Assembly (NCBI GenBank): GCA_934631985.1
Contig: CAKTYE010000019.1
Span: 1-37,126, forward strand
Length of the DNA: 37,126 nt
Reading direction: 5' to 3'
Source of the DNA: an uncultured Clostridia bacterium
Lineage (GTDB): Bacteria; Bacillota; Clostridia; Christensenellales; Aristaeellaceae
Shown: piece by piece, positions 15,251-22,141 of the stretch
How the letters are laid out: each line of letters starts with the position of its first letter
Position numbering within the stretch: the first letter of the stretch is position 1
Position numbers and translations under genes: made by a program
The notes under the pieces: model-generated
The model's database searches: none
What the model was told of the DNA's origin: nothing
The model's input: only the letters and a program-made list of their open reading frames with translations

Positions 15251-18200
15251 TTATTCGGTAAGCATGGTCTTGATATGCTGATATTGCTCGTTCAGGCGCA
15301 GGTAAGCGTCGCCCAGCAGGTAGGGACGGTTGAGCATGCGCTGATTTTGCAGGCTTACCTCCGCCAGCTTCAGGTTGTTCAAATAGTCGAAATACAGGAA
15401 GTTGCCCTGGGTCTGGATATAGCGCTCCAGCTCGTTGGAGCTGAGGATGCTGGCCTTCGCGTTGGGATATTCGCACCAGATCACGCAGCACTTGCAGTCG
15501 TTGAACCGGGCCACCACGTCATACAGCTTGGACTGGCATTCGCTGTCCCCCATGCACAGCTTGATGGGGCCTTCGCTGTTGATCACCAGCAGCTTCAGGG
15601 GCCAGGAGCGGGTCAGCTCCATGCGCTCGTCATCCTCCTCCAAGGCAAACAGCGCATCCTGACGTTCGCTCATCTCCTGCCACAGGGCATCGACGGCCTC
15701 CTTCATCTCGGAGGTATCGGTGATGTAGGACTTGACGCAGCCCAGCGTCTTCATGGCGGAAAGGCTGCGCCTCGGCCCATCGAAGATGATGGCCTCGGAC
15801 AGGTGGATGAAGACGTTCGCCTGGATCTGCCGCAGGATGTTCTTCACCGCCGTGTGCTTGCCGCTCTTGGGCCGTCCGCTGATGACAAAGGTGGACAATT
15901 CGTCCAGCTTCAGCGTTACATATTCCACGCTGCTGTAGTCCATGCCAACCACCATTTCGTAGGGCTGACGGAACTTCTCCGGCGCGTCCTTCATGGCGTC
16001 TGCCAGGCTCAGCACCTCCGGCACCACGGGGATGGGCTTGGCATGCTCATCATACAGGGCAGCGATCTGCGCCAGTTCGACCTCCATGTTCTTGCGGCGC
16101 TCCTGCTCTGTTTCACCCTCGGTGGGCAGCGCAAACTGCGCCTCCAGCACGCGCTTATCCAGCTCCACCAGCGCGCGGCCCGGGCAGTTCGCCGGCTCCA
16201 TGCGCCGTGCGCCCACCATGGCGGTGTATTCGCTGGTGTCGTTACAGGTGAAGCACACCTTGCAGTTGAAGTTGCTCAGGGTGCGGTAATTCAGGTTGGA
16301 GGAGGCCGTTCCCGTCACCAGCAGGGACAGGCCCACGCTCAGCCCCTCCCGTGCCAGCATTTGCAGCGTATCGTCATACTGCTCATAATATTCCCGGAAG
16401 GCCGCCACGTTGTCGATGACCAGCACTATCTGGGGCATATCCCGCTTGCCTGCTTCCAGATACGCCCGATAAGTACCCACGCCGCAGGCCATGAAGCGGG
16501 ATTTCCGCTCCTGGATCTGCGCCGTCAGCAGCTTGAACAGGTTGCGTACGCGATCCTCCTCGCTGAGCAGCACCACGCCGCCCACATGCTTGCTGTCCCG
16601 GAAGGCCATCATCGCCATGGTACCCGCGTCGATGATGTAGAAGTTGACTTCCCGCGGCGTATAGCGGTGAATGGCCTCGAACACGATGCTTTGCAGCGTT
16701 GTGGTCTTGCCCATCTGCGCCATGCCCAGCAGCAGGATGTTGTCGCTGGTCAGGTCCAGCGTATAGCGATCCTGCCGCTGCATTTCCGGGTCGTCATAGC
16801 GGGCCACGGAAACCACAATGCCCTGTCCCTTGCACATGTCAACGCCCTCATTCAGCTCCGAAAGCAGCAGGTGCTTCGTCAGCGGCGCAAGGCAAATGCT
16901 GGGCAGCGGCGTGATCTTCGCCTCCTTGCAGAAGTCCGCCACATATTCCACCAGCGCATCCAACTGGGTCGTTGGCTTCTTCTCGTCCCCGCTGTCGTTC
17001 TTCTTCGCCTTCACCTCATACACGGTGGTAGGCTTGCCCCACATGTTCAGCTCGTTGATCTTATAGGGCTGCACAGCGCTGGGGTCCACATTGGGGACCT
17101 TTGCGCCGCTATAGGCGCTTTGGAACAGCTCGAAATATTCGTTGTTGCCCACCTGCAAATAAGCGCGGCCCGGCTCGCGGATCTCCGCCGCCAGCGGAGT
17201 CTTCAGCACCTCCTGGCTATCCTCCTTGGTCTGCACCTTCAAGCACAGCTTGAAGCGGCTGTTGCTCCAAATCTGACCGTCCACCACGCCGCTGGGCTTC
17301 TGGGTCGCCAGGATCAAATGCACGCCCAGACTTCGGCCGATACGCGCAGCGCTGACCAGCTCCTTCATGAAGTCCGGCTGTTCTGCCTTCAATTCGGCAA
17401 ATTCGTCCACGATGATGATCAAATGCGGCAGGGGCGCAGGCACGCTGGTGGGATCCTGCTTGTACATGTGAATGTAGCTGTCGATCTTGTTCACGCCCGC
17501 CTCGGCAAACAGCTTTTTGCGGCGTTCCAGTTCTGCCTTGATGGACTTCAGCGAGCGATCGATCTCCCGCCCGTCAATGTCCGTAATGGTGCCTGCCAAA
17601 TGGGGCAGCCCCAGAAACTGGTTCGCCATGCCGCCGCCCTTGAAGTCGATAATCAGGAACGTCACCTCATAGGGATGAAAGAACAGCGCCATGTTGATGA
17701 TGTAGCTCTGCATGATCTCCGACTTGCCGGAGCCTGTAGTACCAGCCACCAGGCCGTGCGGGCCATGGGCCTTTTCATGCAGGTCCAGCTTTACCACGGC
17801 GTTCTTCGTACGCACACCCAGCGGCACCGCCATGCTCTTTTCGATCTGGGAGCGGCTCCAGTTGGCGCGCAGATCCAGCTCCTGCGCCTTTTTGATGCCC
17901 AGCAGCTCATACAGGCTGATGTTCTTGACCATTTCGTTGGCCAGGTTTGCCTCCACCACATGCACCTTGCACAGCTTCATGACGATCTCGCGCATGCGTT
18001 CTTCCATGATCTGCGTATATTCAAACTGATAGGGCTTCTCCCCGTCCATGGTATAGATCAGGCTGCCGCTGCTGGCGTTGCGGTCCAGGCGAATGAGCTG
18101 TGCGCAGCCCCGGGGAATGCGCTCTTCATATTCGTCCATGAAGACAAACCGCACGCCCAGCGCATTGCACCGGGTGAAATACTGGGAAACGGGATGGTTG

Positions 18201-19852
18201 CGGATCATGTCTACCCGATAGACGAACACCACATAATACTGGGGCCACACCGTCGCCTTGCCGCCCGATATGCTCTCGCGTTCGGACAGCAGGCGATACA
18301 GCACCTCCAAGTGAAACTTGGCGCTTTCCGCATCGCAGATGATGTTGCGATACGTTCCCGTCTCCTCGTCAAAGCAGTTGCGCAGCCACCGCGCCCAGGC
18401 AAACTCCTTCTGATCCTCTTCCCCGATGATGTAATAGATCTTGACCTCGTTGTAATAGTGCCGCACAGTCAGGTCGATGGTCATGGTCTTGAGCATCTCA
18501 TACAGCCAGCGGCGCTTGCCCACCACGCCCACGGCGCAGGCCTGGCTCAGCCGCGCCACCACGGGCGCATCCTGCAAAATGCGGTACTGCTCCACCACAT
18601 TCAGGGCCATGTCCTGCAATTCGTCGTCCGCCTCGCGGTATTCCGGCACGTTGGTCTTAACCTTGATGGACGCTTCCCGCGCGCCCCGGCCCAGGCGCAC
18701 ATCCAAAAAGTCCGCATCCTCGGGAGAGCGGTCAAACAGGCCCTTATCAAAGTTGTGAACGATAGCGATATTGTCCTCGGTGGAGCGGTAGATACGATCC
18801 AGAATACGCAGCTCGTCCTGACGGCGGCGCTTGATCTCGTCGATCTTGTTCTGCACATAGGTATAATAGGTTTCCTTGCGGCGGCGCTCATCCTCGGCGG
18901 CATTCTTCCGCATGTCCTTCCGTGTCAGGAACATCACCAGCACGGATACGCCCATGGATACGCCGCTGTAGGCCACAAACATCAGCCCGCTGCCGCCCAT
19001 GGAGCCGCGCAGCACCAGCATGGAGACGATCATCGCCACAGGGGGCAGCACCTTCAGGAACATGTTGTCCCGATCCGGCTTGGGCTTTTCCTTGGGCTGC
19101 AATACCTCGATCTCATCCGTCTTGATCTGATGCTGCACCCGGGAGCTGCGGATGAACACCGGATATTCCATGGCGCTCGTCTGCTGCTGAATGACGTTGC
19201 TCACCAGCCTGCCATAGGCAATGGGCTGCTTGGAATCCACATACAGGTTGCTGTCATGCAGATACAGCTGCACATCCGCCACGCTGAAAAAGTCATTGTC
19301 CCGCAGCGTCACGGTGCGGGTCACCGGGGTAATGTTGCGGTACACGGGATAGGTTCCGCCCATGGGAGCCAGCGTCCAATGACCGCCCTGCCGGGACAGC
19401 AGCACCGCCTCCTGCGCTGCATCAGCGCTTTGCAGCCGCAGCTCGCACACGGGCGTGCCTCCAATGCGCAGCGCAGGCACCGCCCCCAGGCTGATGCAGC
19501 GGTCAAAGGCCGCGCCTGCAAAGTCAAAGTGCAGCTCTGCATGCACCTCCAGCAGCGTTTTGCCGCTTTCGCTGCACACTGCCAGCGCCAGGCCATGCGT
19601 CACCGTGCAGCGGCCTGAGCCGGCGGCTCCGCCGTCCATGCGCCGCAGCGTCACGCCCTTGCCAGGGGTGATCAGCCATTCGCCGCCACTTTTGAACAGT
19701 GCAAACTCAAACGCACAGCCAAAGTCCTCCTCCTGCATGCGCACATCGCAGCGCGGGGATGTACCAATGCTCAGGGGACTCAGCGCCTTATCATCCAGCC
19801 GCAGCCGCCAGTGATGCTGCGGCGCTTGAAGCACCACATGAAAATAACGCAC
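15251..19852 (-). CDS. essC: EssC/YukB-type T7SS motor ATPase
   Basis: The 1533-residue length fits EssC. Two N-terminal FHA-like beta domains (about 1-105 and 115-225) are followed by two membrane helices (about 263-280 and 288-307) and a linker domain. Three FtsK/SpoIIIE-type ATPase domains follow. D1 has an intact Walker A (GTTGSGKSE, about 702) and Walker B (LIIIVDEFAE, about 813). D2 has GMAQMGKTT (about 1044) with LVIDNVAAF. D3 has GRPKSGKHT (about 1329), where His replaces the usual Ser/Thr. The protein powers export, and D3 recognises WXG100 C-termini in relatives. It starts at GTG (19850-19852), 21 bases after esaB. The N-terminal FHA domains lack an obvious SRH motif, so phospho-binding by them is doubtful. 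Confidence 0.96.
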   Translation of the reverse strand: MRYFHVVLQAPQHHWRLRLDDKALSPLSIGTSPRCDVRMQEEDFGCAFEFALFKSGGEWLITPGKGVTLRRMDGGAAGSGRCTVTHGLALAVCSESGKTLLEVHAELHFDFAGAAFDRCISLGAVPALRIGGTPVCELRLQSADAAQEAVLLSRQGGHWTLAPMGGTYPVYRNITPVTRTVTLRDNDFFSVADVQLYLHDSNLYVDSKQPIAYGRLVSNVIQQQTSAMEYPVFIRSSRVQHQIKTDEIEVLQPKEKPKPDRDNMFLKVLPPVAMIVSMLVLRGSMGGSGLMFVAYSGVSMGVSVLVMFLTRKDMRKNAAEDERRRKETYYTYVQNKIDEIKRRRQDELRILDRIYRSTEDNIAIVHNFDKGLFDRSPEDADFLDVRLGRGAREASIKVKTNVPEYREADDELQDMALNVVEQYRILQDAPVVARLSQACAVGVVGKRRWLYEMLKTMTIDLTVRHYYNEVKIYYIIGEEDQKEFAWARWLRNCFDEETGTYRNIICDAESAKFHLEVLYRLLSERESISGGKATVWPQYYVVFVYRVDMIRNHPVSQYFTRCNALGVRFVFMDEYEERIPRGCAQLIRLDRNASSGSLIYTMDGEKPYQFEYTQIMEERMREIVMKLCKVHVVEANLANEMVKNISLYELLGIKKAQELDLRANWSRSQIEKSMAVPLGVRTKNAVVKLDLHEKAHGPHGLVAGTTGSGKSEIMQSYIINMALFFHPYEVTFLIIDFKGGGMANQFLGLPHLAGTITDIDGREIDRSLKSIKAELERRKKLFAEAGVNKIDSYIHMYKQDPTSVPAPLPHLIIIVDEFAELKAEQPDFMKELVSAARIGRSLGVHLILATQKPSGVVDGQIWSNSRFKLCLKVQTKEDSQEVLKTPLAAEIREPGRAYLQVGNNEYFELFQSAYSGAKVPNVDPSAVQPYKINELNMWGKPTTVYEVKAKKNDSGDEKKPTTQLDALVEYVADFCKEAKITPLPSICLAPLTKHLLLSELNEGVDMCKGQGIVVSVARYDDPEMQRQDRYTLDLTSDNILLLGMAQMGKTTTLQSIVFEAIHRYTPREVNFYIIDAGTMAMMAFRDSKHVGGVVLLSEEDRVRNLFKLLTAQIQERKSRFMACGVGTYRAYLEAGKRDMPQIVLVIDNVAAFREYYEQYDDTLQMLAREGLSVGLSLLVTGTASSNLNYRTLSNFNCKVCFTCNDTSEYTAMVGARRMEPANCPGRALVELDKRVLEAQFALPTEGETEQERRKNMEVELAQIAALYDEHAKPIPVVPEVLSLADAMKDAPEKFRQPYEMVVGMDYSSVEYVTLKLDELSTFVISGRPKSGKHTAVKNILRQIQANVFIHLSEAIIFDGPRRSLSAMKTLGCVKSYITDTSEMKEAVDALWQEMSERQDALFALEEDDERMELTRSWPLKLLVINSEGPIKLCMGDSECQSKLYDVVARFNDCKCCVIWCEYPNAKASILSSNELERYIQTQGNFLYFDYLNNLKLAEVSLQNQRMLNRPYLLGDAYLRLNEQYQHIKTMLTE

Positions 19853-19873
19853 AGCCTGTTCACATCCTTTTGT

Positions 19874-20131
19874 TTACGCTTCCCTTGGGTCAAAGAAAAT
19901 GCTGGTGCCGTTGCTTACGCCCAGCTCCTGCAGGGTATGCTCGCCGGTCAAAAGCGCCACGGGATTCTCCGCGCGCAGATAAAGCTGACAGGGGTCGTTG
20001 ACGTTGATGTTCAGCTGATAGGCCTTTTGCAGGGCGTTGACCAGCTCGTCGCCCGTCAGCTGGGCGGGCAGCTGCAAATCGTGCACCTTGCCGCAGCTCA
20101 TGTCATGAAACTCCACCATGTAGGATTCCAT
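19874..20131 (-). CDS. esaB: EsaB/YukD ubiquitin-like protein
   Basis: At 85 residues with a beta-grasp pattern (DLQLPAQLTGDELVNALQ, then LTGEHTLQELGVSNGTSIFF) this is the EsaB/YukD family, small cytoplasmic ubiquitin-like proteins encoded in almost all type VIIb loci and required for secretion. There is no terminal di-glycine, as usual for the family. The ATG at 20129-20131 has AAGGAGGAGG upstream; a second ATG four codons on lacks such a site. It directly precedes essC and is separated from the FHA gene by a stable hairpin. Confidence 0.9.
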   Translation of the reverse strand: MESYMVEFHDMSCGKVHDLQLPAQLTGDELVNALQKAYQLNINVNDPCQLYLRAENPVALLTGEHTLQELGVSNGTSIFFDPREA

Positions 20132-20156
20132 GCGTCCTCCTCCTTATTGAAAATAC

Positions 20157-20200
20157 GGTTTCCCAGGCCTTCCCCTATAGGAGAGAAAGCCTGGGAAACC
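20157..20200 (-). terminator. Intercistronic hairpin before esaB
   Basis: GGTTTCCCAGGC (20157-20168) and GCCTGGGAAACC (20189-20200) form a perfect 12-bp stem with a 20-base loop containing CCTATAGG. It sits in the 78-base gap between the FHA gene and esaB. On the minus strand it is followed by GTATTTTC, only weakly T-rich. It may be an attenuator or an mRNA processing/stability element that lowers or separates expression of the motor genes. Confidence 0.5.
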
Positions 20201-20209
20201 ATACGCACT

Positions 20210-22129
20210 TTAATAAGCGTCCGAGCCGACCTCAAAGACATACTGCGTCGCCAGCGTAATGCGATCCCCGATATGCAGCGGATAGCGCATCCCGGGCTGC
20301 AAAATTTCGCCGTTGAGCTTCGTGCCGTTCTTGCTGCCCTCGTCGCGAATGTAATATTCCATGTGGCCCGCGCCCTGCTCGCTGATGATGCTGCAATGCC
20401 TGCGGCTGATGCCCTTGAACTTCAGGGGGGACAGGCACTGCCTTGCATCGCTGCCCAGCAGCTGGGTCTGCTGACGAATGGTGATCTCCACCATGCTGCC
20501 CAGATTGATGCTACGCAGCTTCAAATGCACCGGGAACACATCGTCAATGTCCGGGCGCACAGGCTCTGGGACGGCGTTTTCCTGCTTTTTCGGATAGCGC
20601 GGCAGCTCGATCACGCCACGGTTGACCAGCAGCGCCCCCACCAGCGCCGCGCCCAGCGTCAGCACCAGCGCGCCAATAGCGCCCAGGAAGGCCGCCGCAA
20701 CAATGTCCAGCACAATGACCACCGCGATCGCCGCACCCAGCCAGATCATGCACGTCCAGAAATATTTCTTCTGTTCCCCATACGTTCGCTGCACGGGCGC
20801 GGGACGCTCCTTTCTCAGCTTGAGCGGCTTGGGTCCCTTCGGAGGCCTCGGCTCCTTGGGCGGCTTGGGGGGCTTCTCCTTTTTCACCTTCGCAGGCTTG
20901 GCGGGCGCTTCAGCAAAGCCGCCCGTGATTTCATCCATGCCGATGGCGATGCCCGGAGCAGGTGCAGCATTCGTCTGCTGAAAAGTGTCCGGGGGCGCGG
21001 TAGGGCTATCCATCCCCATGGCAACACCATACGCAGGCTGCCCCGTCATCGTATCCGGGGGAACCGTCGCGTCATCCATGCCCATCGCAATACCGTGGGA
21101 CGGCATAGCTGCATCCGGGGCCACCGTTGCCGTGTCCATGCCAATGGCGATGCCCGGGGCGGGCGTGGCGCTGTTCGGCGCCATCGTTGCCGCGTCCATG
21201 CCAATGGCGATATTGGGCTTCGGCTGTCCGACAACAGGCGGTGTAAGCGGTATGCCCGCCGTGCTTACACCAGGCGCAATGAAGCCCCCATCCAGCGTCG
21301 GCTCATCCATGCCCACCGCAACGCTGCGGACAGGCTTCGGCCCATTGGACTGGACAGGCTGTGCCTGCACGGGCTGTGCGGCGGGCGCAGCCGCCGTAGG
21401 CTCGTCCCGGGTCGGTTCATCCATACCGATGGCGACCGCTGGGGCCTTGGGCGTGACCTCCAGGGCATGGCGCACCGCGTGGATCACGCCGGGTTCCTTG
21501 CCCTTCGGCACCACAGGCGCAGCCTGATAGGGCGCGCTGATCGGCTGCACCCGGCTCACCGTGTTTTCCTGGCGCACCTGCGCCCCGGCCTGTCCTGCGC
21601 GCAGGTTGAAGTAATTGTTCAGCGCATACAGATCCGCAAAGGGATCGTCGATGCACAGCCACATTTCGCGGGTCTCCTCGGTGCGCAGCTCCGGGCGGGA
21701 CTGGGCGCGAAGCTGGGCCAGCACATGCGCACCCGCCAGCGCGTCATCGCCCATCACAGGCTCCTGATAGCTGCACATCAGGCGCACTTCATTCTGGTCG
21801 TTGCAGCACACATCGGCAAAGTCCAGCGGCACACCCGCCAGGGAGATGCCCGGACACAGCTTGATCGCCGTCACGGCCTCCACCAGGCTGCGCGTCATCT
21901 CCATGAAGTCCCGCGGGCCGCAGCTTTTCATGCGCATGTCCAGCCGTTCCAGCCCCGAGAGGGTGTGGCTCAGCGCCACACCGCCCTCTAAAATTTCCAG
22001 CTTGCAGGGCAGCATGCAGGGCGGGAGCAGCCCCTGGGCCAGCTGGTCATAGGCTGCCTGAGAAAAGTTCACGTTCTCCAGACGCTTCAGCGTGTTTCCG
22101 TAAGCATCCGTCAGCAGTACATAGCTCAT
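20210..22129 (-). CDS. FHA-domain membrane protein with seven GMDxxT repeats
   Basis: This 639-residue protein has four parts. The N-terminal domain (about 1-190) resembles the DUF6382-type domain of Firmicute FHA proteins. A low-complexity region (about 225-405) carries seven copies of a motif with consensus [VI]A-x-GMD-x-x-T, and a basic Pro/Lys stretch follows (about 410-455). Two adjacent membrane helices (about 460-505) place both ends in the cytoplasm. A C-terminal FHA domain (about 540-636) has ISRRHCSI and DEGSKNGTKLNG; the GR turn reads GSD. FHA domains bind phosphothreonine, so the invariant threonines are candidate kinase sites (inference). The ATG at 22127-22129 follows GGGAG closely. 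It may stand in for the EssB scaffold, which is missing here. Confidence 0.85.
   Translation of the reverse strand: MSYVLLTDAYGNTLKRLENVNFSQAAYDQLAQGLLPPCMLPCKLEILEGGVALSHTLSGLERLDMRMKSCGPRDFMEMTRSLVEAVTAIKLCPGISLAGVPLDFADVCCNDQNEVRLMCSYQEPVMGDDALAGAHVLAQLRAQSRPELRTEETREMWLCIDDPFADLYALNNYFNLRAGQAGAQVRQENTVSRVQPISAPYQAAPVVPKGKEPGVIHAVRHALEVTPKAPAVAIGMDEPTRDEPTAAAPAAQPVQAQPVQSNGPKPVRSVAVGMDEPTLDGGFIAPGVSTAGIPLTPPVVGQPKPNIAIGMDAATMAPNSATPAPGIAIGMDTATVAPDAAMPSHGIAMGMDDATVPPDTMTGQPAYGVAMGMDSPTAPPDTFQQTNAAPAPGIAIGMDEITGGFAEAPAKPAKVKKEKPPKPPKEPRPPKGPKPLKLRKERPAPVQRTYGEQKKYFWTCMIWLGAAIAVVIVLDIVAAAFLGAIGALVLTLGAALVGALLVNRGVIELPRYPKKQENAVPEPVRPDIDDVFPVHLKLRSINLGSMVEITIRQQTQLLGSDARQCLSPLKFKGISRRHCSIISEQGAGHMEYYIRDEGSKNGTKLNGEILQPGMRYPLHIGDRITLATQYVFEVGSDAY
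20925..21440 (-). repeat. Seven GMDxxT coding repeats
   Basis: Seven units encode GMDEPT, GMDEPT, GMDAAT, GMDTAT, GMDDAT, GMDSPT and GMDEIT, each preceded by [VI]A[IVM]. Spacing is about 20 residues in the central units and up to about 39 between the first ones. The DNA repeats too (TCCATGCCAATGGCGAT recurs), so copy number could change by recombination. Confidence 0.9.
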
Positions 22130-22141
22130 AGCTCTCCCGCC

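Noticed and set aside
15105..15491. A 128-codon minus-strand frame overlapping the 3' end of essC
   Set aside because: The part overlapping essC is out of frame and looks like shadow; only its last 43 codons were kept as a low-confidence candidate.
15275..19618. A 1447-codon open frame on the plus strand opposite essC
   Set aside because: It is His/Gln/Leu/Arg-rich without domains, has no ribosome site, and arises from the third-position GC bias of essC on the other strand.
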